Assembly (NCBI RefSeq): GCF_000284315.1
Contig: NC_017094.1
Coordinates: 2,495,539-2,559,538 of the forward strand
DNA length: 64,000 bases
Direction of reading: 5' to 3'
Source of the DNA: Leptospirillum ferrooxidans C2-3
GTDB lineage: Bacteria > Nitrospirota > Leptospirillia > Leptospirillales > Leptospirillaceae
The notes under the pieces: generated by a model
Databases searched by the model: none
The model's input: only the letters and a program-made list of their open reading frames with translations
Told to the model about the DNA's origin: nothing
Translations under genes and position numbers: made by a program
Shown: positions 1 to 6,796 of the stretch, piece by piece
How the letters are laid out: the number at the start of each line of letters is the position of its first letter
Position numbering within the stretch: position 1 is the first letter of the stretch

Positions 1-1
1 C

Positions 2-358
2 TATGTCCGTCTTCAGGTCGCCCTGCGGGTTCGTCCCGACAGCCTGTTCTCCCTGATGGAGGACAGCGATGCCGAGGTTCGCAGGGTTGTGGCGGCGAGA
101 ATTCCCTCCCCGCACCACCTGAAGCTCAAAGATGATCCGGATCCCCTTGTCCGGATAGCGGTTCTGGAGCGCCTGAGCCCTGAACTCTGGATGGATGCGA
201 CGGAAGACAATGATATCCGGGTGCGATTCTGGCTCGCGGAACGCGCATTGGGGACCGTCCTCCTAAAAATGGCCGCGGATCCTGATTCGTTTATCAAAGA
301 CATCGCGAATGGCCGGTTAAAACAGTTGGAAACAGCATCGGAAAGGGTCGCGTCATGA
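2..358 (+). CDS. LRV/HEAT-like repeat protein, 5' partial
   Basis: The reading frame is open from base 2 to the stop at 356-358, so the N-terminus lies outside the window. The visible 118 residues consist of short helical repeats of the type 'D.D..VR..VA.R....L..L..D.D..VR..V..R', typical of leucine-rich-variant (LRV) or HEAT-like proteins. LRV proteins with an N-terminal [4Fe-4S] segment are found in nif clusters of other diazotrophs; that cysteine segment would be upstream and is not visible. The stop overlaps the nifS start by 4 bases (ATGA), so the two are translationally coupled. The nif link is firm from context; the biochemical role is unknown. Confidence 0.8.
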   Translation, partial: YVRLQVALRVRPDSLFSLMEDSDAEVRRVVAARIPSPHHLKLKDDPDPLVRIAVLERLSPELWMDATEDNDIRVRFWLAERALGTVLLKMAADPDSFIKDIANGRLKQLETASERVAS

Positions 359-1515
359 ACATTCAAAAACCGTCTTTTATCGATCTTGATTCCTCGGCAA
401 CGACACCCGTATCTCCCGGAGTCCTTGAATCCATGATTCCCTATTTCCGGGAAGATTACGGAAATCCATCAAGCCCATATCCCCTGGGAGAGAGAGCCAA
501 GGAAGCGGTCTCCCAGGCAAGGGAAAAACTTGCATGGCTTCTTTCGGCCCAGTCGCGGGAGATCCTTTTCACAAGCGGAGGAACAGAGTCCAACCAGACG
601 GCGGTCAGGGGAGCCCTCTCGGCAAGACCCGGAAAAAAGGAAATCCTGATCAGTTCGATCGAACACTCCTCCATTCTCGGACTCGCTCCTTTTCTGGAGA
701 AGGAAGGGTACAAGGTCACGCTCCTTCCCGTGAACCCATGTGGCCGAATCGAACCTGAAACGGTGAGAAACGCCCTTTCCGAAAATACAGCCCTGGTTTC
801 CGTCATGTGGGTCAATAACGAAACAGGTGCGATCCAGCCGATCGAGGAAATCGTGGCCGATGCCCACAAGGCGGGTGCCCTTGTTCACACGGACGCCGTC
901 GCAGCGACAGGAAAGGTCCCCATTGATCTCTCAAAGGTCCGGGTGGACTCCCTCTCCATGTCTTCCCACAAGATTTATGGACCCAAGGGAATCGGCGCCC
1001 TCTTTCTCCGCAAAGGAGAAACGTTCTCCTCTCTCATGCCGGGCTCGCAGGAAAGAAAACGACGGGGAGGAACGGAAAACGTCCCGGGAATCGTCGGACT
1101 GGGATATGCAGCGGTGGAGGCGGCCGAATTTCTCCAGAACAGTATCGCAAAAATAACCCTTCTCAGGGATCACCTTGAGGAATCCCTGATGGACTATTTT
1201 CCTTTTATCCGGAGAAATGGCCCGAAAGAACCATCTTTTAGGGCTCCCCATATCACGAATCTGGGATTTTTGGGCATTGCCGCGGAAAAACTCCTTATGG
1301 ATCTGGTCCGGGAAGGGATCTACGTGTCAATGGGCTCGGCCTGCTCCTCCGGATCGATCGACCCCTCCCATGTCCTGACCGCAATGGGGCAGACACGGGA
1401 GGAGGCACTGTCGGCGCTCCGATTTTCCCTGGGACGATCAACCACAGCCAGAGACATTGACCGGACGACAACCATTCTGTCCGGAATTCTCAAGGAAAAA
1501 CGGAGGGCGTCATGA
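355..1515 (+). CDS. nifS: Cysteine desulfurase NifS
   Basis: This is a 386-residue PLP-dependent class V aminotransferase-fold enzyme. It takes sulfur from cysteine to build Fe-S clusters for nitrogenase in the cytoplasm. The PLP-binding lysine is K206 in the motif SSHKIYGPKG. The catalytic persulfide cysteine is C330 in GSACSSGS. Length and motif order match NifS/IscS. I assign NifS because it sits inside a nif accessory operon, overlapping its neighbours by 4 bases on each side. No nifU gene is visible nearby; it may be upstream or replaced by a general scaffold. Confidence 0.95.
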   Translation: MNIQKPSFIDLDSSATTPVSPGVLESMIPYFREDYGNPSSPYPLGERAKEAVSQAREKLAWLLSAQSREILFTSGGTESNQTAVRGALSARPGKKEILISSIEHSSILGLAPFLEKEGYKVTLLPVNPCGRIEPETVRNALSENTALVSVMWVNNETGAIQPIEEIVADAHKAGALVHTDAVAATGKVPIDLSKVRVDSLSMSSHKIYGPKGIGALFLRKGETFSSLMPGSQERKRRGGTENVPGIVGLGYAAVEAAEFLQNSIAKITLLRDHLEESLMDYFPFIRRNGPKEPSFRAPHITNLGFLGIAAEKLLMDLVREGIYVSMGSACSSGSIDPSHVLTAMGQTREEALSALRFSLGRSTTARDIDRTTTILSGILKEKRRAS

Positions 1516-2666
1516 ATACGGAAAAGCCCCAGGAAAACCCCATCGCCTTTGACCGTGGCCAATGGACAAAGGAAGAGGAAGAACAGTGGGTCGCTCTTCT
1601 CGGAAGGGAGGGATTCGACAGGCCGGTCGAGACGCTCGAGGCCCGGCTTGGATTTGTCTTTGGGAGGGCCAAGGTTCTTTTGGTCCCCAGCCCATCCATC
1701 GCGCTCCATATTGTCTTGACCTCCCTCGGAATCAACGAGGGAAGCGAAGTCATCGCCTCCCCGTTTTCCTGGTTCGGTACGGCCAGAGCCATTCCCTGGA
1801 GCGGAGCGAAGCTTGTTGTCTCCGATATCGACTCCTGGTCTTTCACTCTGGACCCGGACAAGGTCTCAAAACGGATCAACGAGAAAACCCGCGCCGTCCT
1901 GATCGGAAACTCCCTTGGCCATCCGGCGGACTGGGATCGCTTTGAAGACATCAAAAAAGATCATCCGGTGATCCTGATCGAAGACTCGACCGAAGCTCTT
2001 TTTTCCGAATACCGGGGCCGACGCACAGGAAGTTTCGGAGATGTGTCGATCCTTGCTTTTGGATCGCCGCACCCCAATCTTGGCGAATCCTATGCGGCAA
2101 TCCTCACCGACAGGGAGGAGCTGGACACCCTTTTCCGGGCCATGAGGGACAGCCATCGGGCCTTGCCCCTGTCGCTACCGGATCCCATTCTCTCAATGGA
2201 CCTCGGAATCTCTCCGGCCCTGGCCATGACCGGTCTTTCTTCTCTTGGACGACTGGCGGGAGGTCTCAAGAAAAGAGCCCTGCTTCTGGAAGCTTACCAG
2301 GATGCCATGCGCTCCTTCGAGGGGGTCAAGGACCTCTATCTCTCCCCCAATGTGGAATGGGTCAACTGGATGACCTACATGGTCCATCTCGGAACCCGAT
2401 TCTCGGTTCTCTCGAGAAACGCCATTGTCGATGATCTCAGACAATCCGGTATTGAGGCCATGGCTTTTCCAAAAGCCCTTCACCTCGATCCCTGGTTTTT
2501 GGCCCGGGGATATTCCAAAGGAATGGCGCCTATTGCGGAGAAACTTTCAGAGAGGGCCATCGCCCTGCCATTTCACCCGGGAATGAATCCCGAAGATGCG
2601 GGGCAGATCATCGAACGATTCAAGGAGGCGGCGATCAATGTCGGTGCCGGAGCGGCCATTTACTGA
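1512..2666 (+). CDS. DegT/DnrJ/EryC1-fold protein with His at the PLP-lysine position
   Basis: This 384-residue protein has the DegT/DnrJ/EryC1/StrS aminotransferase fold. The PLP-ring aspartate motif is present as LIEDSTEALFSEYRGR (D158), followed by GSFGDVSILAF. In normal family members the next block is SFxxxK, where K forms the Schiff base. Here it reads AFGSPHPNLGE, with H187 in that place, as in the PMP-dependent sugar 3-dehydratases (ColD, DdhC/E1). The glycines of the usual GEGG are also changed. It overlaps nifS by ATGA and sits in the nif operon, far from any sugar-nucleotide genes. Substrate and function are unknown; it may be dehydratase-like or non-catalytic. Confidence 0.75.
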   Translation: MNTEKPQENPIAFDRGQWTKEEEEQWVALLGREGFDRPVETLEARLGFVFGRAKVLLVPSPSIALHIVLTSLGINEGSEVIASPFSWFGTARAIPWSGAKLVVSDIDSWSFTLDPDKVSKRINEKTRAVLIGNSLGHPADWDRFEDIKKDHPVILIEDSTEALFSEYRGRRTGSFGDVSILAFGSPHPNLGESYAAILTDREELDTLFRAMRDSHRALPLSLPDPILSMDLGISPALAMTGLSSLGRLAGGLKKRALLLEAYQDAMRSFEGVKDLYLSPNVEWVNWMTYMVHLGTRFSVLSRNAIVDDLRQSGIEAMAFPKALHLDPWFLARGYSKGMAPIAEKLSERAIALPFHPGMNPEDAGQIIERFKEAAINVGAGAAIY

Positions 2667-2736
2667 CAATCAGGTCATGGGAAAAACCATTCTCCCGGAA
2701 TTTCCGGGAGACGAGAAAAGATGGAGGATGAGCACA

Positions 2737-2940
2737 ATGGAAATGGTTCATGTCGTGTTCCTGAATAACGGATCGGTCCAGAAAATCACACATTGTCCGG
2801 AAGGGATGAGCTTTCAGTCCTGGTTCAACTTTCTTTCAAGGTCGACGGTGGACCGGTACGAACCCCTTTCCGGCGGGCGGGGAGTGTTTCGCTTCGAACC
2901 GGGAGAGATCGAGGACCTAAACCGGAAAGCCCTGGCCTGA
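2737..2940 (+). CDS. Small nif-operon protein of unknown function (67 aa)
   Basis: The start is chosen at the ATG at 2737 because GGAGG at 2723-2727 lies 9 bases upstream; in-frame starts further upstream (2596, 2728) lack a well-placed ribosome site. The protein begins MEMVHVVFLNNG and has a compact pattern with a tryptophan (SFQSWFNFLS) and a 'YEPLSGGRGVFRF' segment. There is no signal peptide, membrane segment or cysteine pair. I do not recognise the family. It lies between the DegT-like gene and nifZ on the same strand, so a nif-linked role is inferred only from position. Confidence 0.6.
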   Translation: MEMVHVVFLNNGSVQKITHCPEGMSFQSWFNFLSRSTVDRYEPLSGGRGVFRFEPGEIEDLNRKALA

Positions 2941-2981
2941 ACAGGACCGGAACGTCTTTTTGATTGGAAAGGAGAACCTCC

Positions 2982-3290
2982 ATGAGTGGAAGCGATATTG
3001 TCGAACTGACCGGACCACCTTTTTTTGAATTTGGCGAAAAGGTCAAGCTCAAGAAACATATCCGAAATGACGGAACGTTCCCGAACCGCGAAGTGGGGGA
3101 CATTCTGGCAAGAAAAGGAGATGAGGGATACATCCGGAGTATCGGCACCTTTCTCCAGCAGTTCTATATCTATGCCGTCTATATCCCTGAAACCGGGGTC
3201 ACCGTCGGGTGCAAGTTCCGGGAGATAGAGTCTCTCGATTACGACGACAGTCCCGATGAAGAGCCAGTCAAAACCGAAAACCCCTCATGA
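2982..3290 (+). CDS. nifZ: Nitrogenase maturation protein NifZ
   Basis: The 102-residue product shows the NifZ signature: FGEKVKLKKHIRNDGTFPNREVGDILARKG followed by GYIRSIGTFLQQFYIYAV, given here in two pieces of a conserved SH3-like domain. NifZ assists formation of the second P-cluster on the MoFe protein (family knowledge). The ATG at 2982 is preferred over 2964 because AAAGGAG lies about 10 bases upstream. The gene sits upstream of the NfuA-like gene in the nif accessory operon. Confidence 0.9.
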   Translation: MSGSDIVELTGPPFFEFGEKVKLKKHIRNDGTFPNREVGDILARKGDEGYIRSIGTFLQQFYIYAVYIPETGVTVGCKFREIESLDYDDSPDEEPVKTENPS

Positions 3291-3354
3291 CCGGATCGGA
3301 CAGATCCGGGGAACCGATGATTCGGAAACGTTTTTTCCACTGAAGGAGAGGACC

Positions 3355-3654
3355 GTGGACGAAATATTTGAAGAGCCGGATGCCGACCGGGATGACTTTG
3401 TCGGCGACTTCTACTGGTCTTTGCACAGCGTGATGGATCCCATCCGGTGCGAGCTGATTCTTGCGGGAGGAGATGTCCGGCTGGCCGGTGTTGCCACCGA
3501 TGGCCGGGTCATCGTCCGGCTCATGGGCCCCTTTACGAAATCCTGCATGGACAAAAGGGCGGTTGTCGAACAGATCGAACAATATCTGAAGTCAAAGGAC
3601 GATCGCGTCACACAGGTTCTTCCTGTTTGCCCGAATCCTGAAGAAACCCTTTGA
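3355..3654 (+). CDS. Small NfuA/NifU-C-like protein lacking the CxxC
   Basis: A GTG at 3355 is preceded by GGAGAGG at good spacing and gives 99 residues; an in-frame ATG at 3256 would overlap nifZ and has no clear ribosome site. The central part (CELILAGGDVRLAG, then DGRVIVRLMG) follows the core of the NifU C-terminal/NfuA domain, IRP.L..DGGD..L. After it, NfuA proteins have GACxxC, the Fe-S ligands. Here the segment is PFTKSCMDK with a single cysteine. The fold assignment is by eye and moderate. If right, it is a scaffold-like domain that cannot hold a cluster in the usual way. Confidence 0.55.
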   Translation: MDEIFEEPDADRDDFVGDFYWSLHSVMDPIRCELILAGGDVRLAGVATDGRVIVRLMGPFTKSCMDKRAVVEQIEQYLKSKDDRVTQVLPVCPNPEETL

Positions 3655-3714
3655 TTTCCGGATGATCTGGAAACCACCTTTTCTCTTCATGAACCCTTAA
3701 ACGAAAGGCCGACT

Positions 3715-3924
3715 GTGAAAGTCATGGTCCGTAAAAATGCAGACGGTATTTTTTCAGTCTATGTCCCGAAAAAGGACCTTGAAGAACCGATCGTCCAGTC
3801 CGACAAGGAAGCCTTGTTCGGAGGAAATGTCACTTTGGCCAATGGAATGGTGCTGGAGCTTCCCGAGTTGACCGATGGCCAATCTCTTCCGATTACGGTC
3901 GAGGCACGGAAAGTTTCGGGATGA
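3715..3924 (+). CDS. nifT: Nitrogen fixation protein NifT/FixU
   Basis: This 69-residue protein starts at GTG and reads MKVMVRKNADG followed by FSVYVPKKDLEE, the canonical opening of NifT/FixU. The rest (TLANGMVLELPELTDG) also fits the family. NifT is a small cytosolic protein conserved in nif operons, with a proposed but unsettled role in nitrogenase maturation. AAAGG about 7 bases upstream can serve as ribosome site. It lies in the nif accessory operon between the NfuA-like and DUF6129-like genes. Confidence 0.92.
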   Translation: MKVMVRKNADGIFSVYVPKKDLEEPIVQSDKEALFGGNVTLANGMVLELPELTDGQSLPITVEARKVSG

Positions 3925-3948
3925 GCAAGCAAAGATGGAGGAGGAACG

Positions 3949-4209
3949 ATGGAGGAGACAATGCTTGACGAAGTCACGGCGGTTGTCGCCGAACATTGGG
4001 AGGGAATGGGACGGAGGACGCTTCTTCTTTTGAAGGAGCAGTTTCCCGGAATTGTCTTCATCGCCGTTCCGGCCTCTGACGTCATAGAGGAACCTGCCCG
4101 CAGATCCGGATCGATCGACCTGCATTTCATCGATACGCAGAACCATTGCGTATCGGTTATCAGCGACTCAAAAAGAGCGGGCGGCATTTTGCTCGCAATC
4201 AGGGAATGA
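3949..4209 (+). CDS. Small nif-associated protein, DUF6129-like
   Basis: The 86-residue product is preceded by GGAGGA. Its C-terminal half (DLHFIDTQNHCVSVISDS followed by KRAGGILLAI) resembles the DUF6129 proteins found next to nif genes in proteobacteria, which end with a 'LYLVDG.HCL.LT.D...A.GVVLAE' pattern. The resemblance is from memory and was not tested by alignment. There is no metal motif or signal peptide. It is co-directional with nifT and the SIR2-like gene. Confidence 0.6.
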   Translation: MEETMLDEVTAVVAEHWEGMGRRTLLLLKEQFPGIVFIAVPASDVIEEPARRSGSIDLHFIDTQNHCVSVISDSKRAGGILLAIRE

Positions 4210-4217
4210 GGGAAATC

Positions 4218-5087
4218 ATGGCCATTGTCCAAACCAGTATGGAAGTTTCGCCGGAAGAGATGACCAATACCATCGGAGAAATTGCAAAGTTTTGGAAGGA
4301 TGGATCCCTTGTCGTCTATCTCGGGCCGGACCTGTTTGTTAATCCTCCGGGATTTCCGACAAGCGAACCTGAGCTCTGCGCAAGGCTTTGTGAAAAAATT
4401 ACCGTTCCCGGACGGCTCAAAGGCAAGCTTCACGAATCCGCCCAGTATATAGAGTCCTACAAGCACAGGAAAACACTCACGTCCCTGATGGGGGAGCTTT
4501 TTACAAAAGACGCGGACGAAGCTCCCGTCCATCGGATTTTATCCGAATATCCCCTGCCTCTCGTCGTCGATACCTGGTTTTCAACCATATCGTCAAAGTG
4601 TCTGGTCAGGACGGGAGAGATCCAGATCAGCGCCGTGAGCAAGGCGGAATACAGGGACAAATGGTACCGGATCGACCGGAAGACCAAAGACGGGTGGGAG
4701 CCGGCAGATCATGTCTCTCCCTCTGATCATGTCCTCTATCGTCCGTTCGGAACGATGATTCCCAATGTGGAGGTGCTGGTCTCCGACGCCGACTTTGTCG
4801 AGGTCCTGACCGAAATCGACATACAGACCCCCATTCCCGAGTGGATCAAGACCCACCGGACAGGCAAACACTTTCTTTTTCTCGGTTGCCATTTTGACGA
4901 TCAGACAACCCGGATGTTTGCCCGCCAGATCATGAAACGGTCCTCAAACCGGCACTTTGTCGTCACCGACGGGGCCGTGCTCCCAAAAGAAGGGCGTTTC
5001 TACGAGCAGGAAGGGATTTCGATTCTTCCCCTGGCTCTCAACAGCACTTTTCTCCCGAAACTCAAGGAAGTGCTCGGAAAAGACTGA
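4218..5087 (+). CDS. SIR2-like domain protein of the nif operon
   Basis: The start is taken at the ATG at 4218, eight bases after the upstream stop; the frame stays open further upstream but would overlap that gene. The 289-residue protein has the layout of SIR2_2-type Rossmann proteins: LVVYLGPDL near the N-terminus in place of the usual GAGxS loop, a central PVHRILSEYPLPLVVDTWFST segment split as the 'T.N.D' region, and a C-terminal HFLFLGCHFDDQTTRMFA block. The sirtuin zinc ribbon is absent. Such proteins occur in nif clusters of other diazotrophs, but their role is unknown; NAD-linked control of nitrogenase is only a guess. Confidence 0.65.
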   Translation: MAIVQTSMEVSPEEMTNTIGEIAKFWKDGSLVVYLGPDLFVNPPGFPTSEPELCARLCEKITVPGRLKGKLHESAQYIESYKHRKTLTSLMGELFTKDADEAPVHRILSEYPLPLVVDTWFSTISSKCLVRTGEIQISAVSKAEYRDKWYRIDRKTKDGWEPADHVSPSDHVLYRPFGTMIPNVEVLVSDADFVEVLTEIDIQTPIPEWIKTHRTGKHFLFLGCHFDDQTTRMFARQIMKRSSNRHFVVTDGAVLPKEGRFYEQEGISILPLALNSTFLPKLKEVLGKD

Positions 5088-5121
5088 CCGATCGAAAAAC
5101 GGTCACGAAAGGAGGGTTTCC

Positions 5122-5433
5122 ATGGACGGATCGGCCTGTGTCACGGGAACCACAAGAGGTCAACTGACCTGGACCCCGCGATTTGTCGAAACGATCGACA
5201 TCGACAAGTGCATCGGATGTGGCCGCTGCTTCAAGGTCTGCGGGCGGGGAATCCTGGCCCTCATGGGCATCGACGAGGATGGAGAGGCGGTGGTCATTAC
5301 GGCTGAAAACGAAGACGAACTCGACAAGAAAGTCATGAACATCGTTCATCCGGAATTGTGTATCGGCTGTGAGTCATGTGCCAAGGTGTGTCCCAAAAAG
5401 TGCTACCAACACAAGGAAATGCAAACATCCTGA
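5122..5433 (+). CDS. fdxB: 2[4Fe-4S] ferredoxin, nif-specific type III (FdxB)
   Basis: The ATG at 5122 follows AAAGGAGGG. The 103-residue protein carries CIGCGRCFKVCGR near residue 31, a following LMGIDEDGE, and a second motif CIGCESCAKVCPKKC at the C-terminal end. This arrangement, with the first motif's fourth cysteine not followed by proline and an insert of about 45 residues between the motifs, is that of the nif-associated ferredoxin III. It is a cytoplasmic electron carrier expected to serve nitrogenase or cofactor assembly. It lies between the SIR2-like gene and nifW. Confidence 0.88.
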   Translation: MDGSACVTGTTRGQLTWTPRFVETIDIDKCIGCGRCFKVCGRGILALMGIDEDGEAVVITAENEDELDKKVMNIVHPELCIGCESCAKVCPKKCYQHKEMQTS

Positions 5434-5465
5434 CGGAAAATTCCGTTTGGATCAGGAGGTCTCTG

Positions 5466-5798
5466 ATGGTCGTATGGGAAGAAGAATCCAGAAAACTGAG
5501 CGCTGCCGAGGACTATTTCCATTTTTTCAATGTGGAATTTGACCCAAAGGTCGTCCATGTCAATCGACTGCACATCCTGAAAAAATTCGGACAGTTCCGT
5601 GACGCGATCGAAAAGGAATGGCCTTCGGACGGCTCTCCGGAACAAAAGCGCGAAGCTTACCGGAGGGCTCTTGAAATGGCCTATGAAACCTTTCTGACAG
5701 CAACGGCACAGGATGAAAAACTGTTCAAGGTGTTCCAGCATGAAGCTCAGGTTTTCAATGTGGAGTTTCACCCTGAAGGAACAAAGGATCGGGATTAG
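5466..5798 (+). CDS. nifW: Nitrogenase-stabilising protein NifW
   Basis: The ATG at 5466 has AGGAGG just upstream; the open frame extends to 5376 but would overlap the ferredoxin gene. The 110-residue protein shows the NifW pattern: LSAAEDYFHFFNVEFDP, VVHVNRLHILKKFGQF, and a helical C-terminal half. NifW binds MoFe protein and protects it from oxygen damage (family knowledge). It precedes nifI1 on the same strand. Confidence 0.9.
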   Translation: MVVWEEESRKLSAAEDYFHFFNVEFDPKVVHVNRLHILKKFGQFRDAIEKEWPSDGSPEQKREAYRRALEMAYETFLTATAQDEKLFKVFQHEAQVFNVEFHPEGTKDRD

Positions 5799-5849
5799 CC
5801 CGATTCTTGATAACGCATCCAACCCCAACAACACCATGGAGAGCAAAAA

Positions 5850-6170
5850 ATGATGAAAATGGTTCGGGCAATTGTTCGTCCTGAGAAAGAAAACGACGTG
5901 GTTCTGGCACTGGAAGCCAAAGGTTTTCCCGCGTTGACAAAAACGCATGTGTTTGGACGCGGAAAACAGAAAGGAATCACCGTTGGCCCGATCCATTATG
6001 ACGAACTTCCCAAGGTCATGCTCATGATTGTCACAGAGGATGAATCTGTCCCTGTCATCATCGATGTCATACAGAAGGCAGCCTTTGTGGGCTACGAAGG
6101 GGATGGAAAGATTTTTGTCTCGCCTGTGACAGAAAGCTATACCATCAGAACCGGGGCAAAAGCCGAATAA
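5850..6170 (+). CDS. nifI1: PII-like nitrogenase regulator NifI1
   Basis: This 106-residue PII-family protein begins MMKMVRAIVRPEKENDV and ends with VGYEGDGKIFVSPVTESYTIRTG, the conserved B- and C-loop region. The T-loop region lacks the uridylylated tyrosine context of GlnB/GlnK. The paired, divergent gene that follows identifies it as NifI1. In methanogens NifI1-NifI2 bind nitrogenase directly and switch it off in response to 2-oxoglutarate and ammonium status. Here the pair lies after nifW and not between nifH and nifD as is common. Confidence 0.9.
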   Translation: MMKMVRAIVRPEKENDVVLALEAKGFPALTKTHVFGRGKQKGITVGPIHYDELPKVMLMIVTEDESVPVIIDVIQKAAFVGYEGDGKIFVSPVTESYTIRTGAKAE

Positions 6171-6197
6171 TCGCTTTCTGGAAAGGGAGATGTGAGC

Positions 6198-6623
6198 ATG
6201 TTGGTCGAAATAACTGCAATTTTGCGCCGTGACAAGGTGGGTCCCACAATGAAGGGGCTCGATGCCATGGGTCTTGGGGCGATGACGCTGACAACGGTCA
6301 ACGGACGGGGTCTCCAGGGAGGCAATGTGATGACCGATATCGATCGGGCGGTTCCCGCCGAATATGAGTCGGTCTCCAAAATTGTCAACCATCTGACCCC
6401 TGCGTCTTTCGCACTGTCCCATTCGTTGACCCGTCCCGTGTTCTGGATTCCCAAGAGGATGATCCAGATCGTCGTTCCGACATCGATGAAAAACGAGGTG
6501 ATCGATCTGATCATGAGTGTAAACAGGACAGGCTGGATGGGTGACGGAAAGATCTTCGTCAGCCCCATCGAGGAAAGTCTTCGTATCCGGACAGGTGAAC
6601 ACGGAACAGATTCCGTCTTGTAG
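6198..6623 (+). CDS. nifI2: PII-like nitrogenase regulator NifI2
   Basis: The ATG at 6198 is chosen because GGGAG ends 8 bases upstream; a GTG at 6192 is too close to that site. The 141-residue product is a PII protein with a long T-loop insert (GRGLQGGNVMTDIDRAVPAE and the segment after it) as in NifI2. It ends with GDGKIFVSPIEESLRIRTGE. With NifI1 it is expected to form a 2-oxoglutarate-sensing complex that inhibits nitrogenase after an ammonium shift. It is the last gene before an intrinsic terminator. Confidence 0.9.
   Translation: MLVEITAILRRDKVGPTMKGLDAMGLGAMTLTTVNGRGLQGGNVMTDIDRAVPAEYESVSKIVNHLTPASFALSHSLTRPVFWIPKRMIQIVVPTSMKNEVIDLIMSVNRTGWMGDGKIFVSPIEESLRIRTGEHGTDSVL
6601..6616 (+). 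promoter_or_regulatory. Candidate ANTAR-type hexaloop hairpin at end of nifI2
   Basis: ACGGA and TCCGT can pair around a six-base loop ACAGAT, which has A at loop position 1 and G at position 4 as in ANTAR antiterminator targets. It lies 24 bases before an intrinsic terminator and upstream of an ANTAR-protein gene. The loop ends A and T could also pair, leaving a tetraloop, and no convincing second hairpin was found, so this is tentative. Confidence 0.3.
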
Positions 6624-6640
6624 ACCGGTTTGGCTTCTGA

Positions 6641-6676
6641 AATGAATACCATTCTTACAAAATGGTATTCATTTTT
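6641..6676 (+). terminator. Intrinsic terminator after nifI2
   Basis: A perfect 13-bp stem (AATGAATACCATT / AATGGTATTCATT) encloses a 7-base loop at 6654-6660 and runs straight into a short T tract. It separates the nifS-to-nifI2 transcript from the ANTAR gene, which has its own promoter downstream. Confidence 0.85.
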
Positions 6677-6744
6677 GTCTTTATGGATCCATTTCCCTAC
6701 AGGGATAAGCCTGTAAAGTGGCCCCAAACAGGATATTTCAAAGA

Positions 6745-6760
6745 AGGCATGGAACTTGCG
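6745..6760 (+). promoter_or_regulatory. Sigma-54 promoter upstream of ANTAR regulator gene
   Basis: The bases GGCATGGAACTTGC at 6746-6759 match the sigma-54 (RpoN) consensus TGGCACG-N4-TTGC, with the invariant GG and GC separated by exactly 10 bases. Transcription would start near 6771, about 26 bases before the ATG of the ANTAR gene. A NifA-type upstream site (TGT-N10-ACA) was looked for and not found in perfect form; CCTGT and ACAGG arms flank 13 bases just upstream. Confidence 0.7.
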
Positions 6761-6796
6761 ATTATCTTCTGAATCTTCAACCGGAAGAGGCATATT

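Noticed and set aside
5403-6602. 399-residue - strand ORF
   Set aside because: It is antisense to nifW, nifI1 and nifI2, which all have clear family signatures, and its own sequence is low-complexity with many Cys and His.
6695-6715. ACAGG-GATAAG-CCTGT as an ANTAR hexaloop
   Set aside because: The loop has G at position 1 and A at position 4, not the needed A and G, and it lies upstream of the sigma-54 start.
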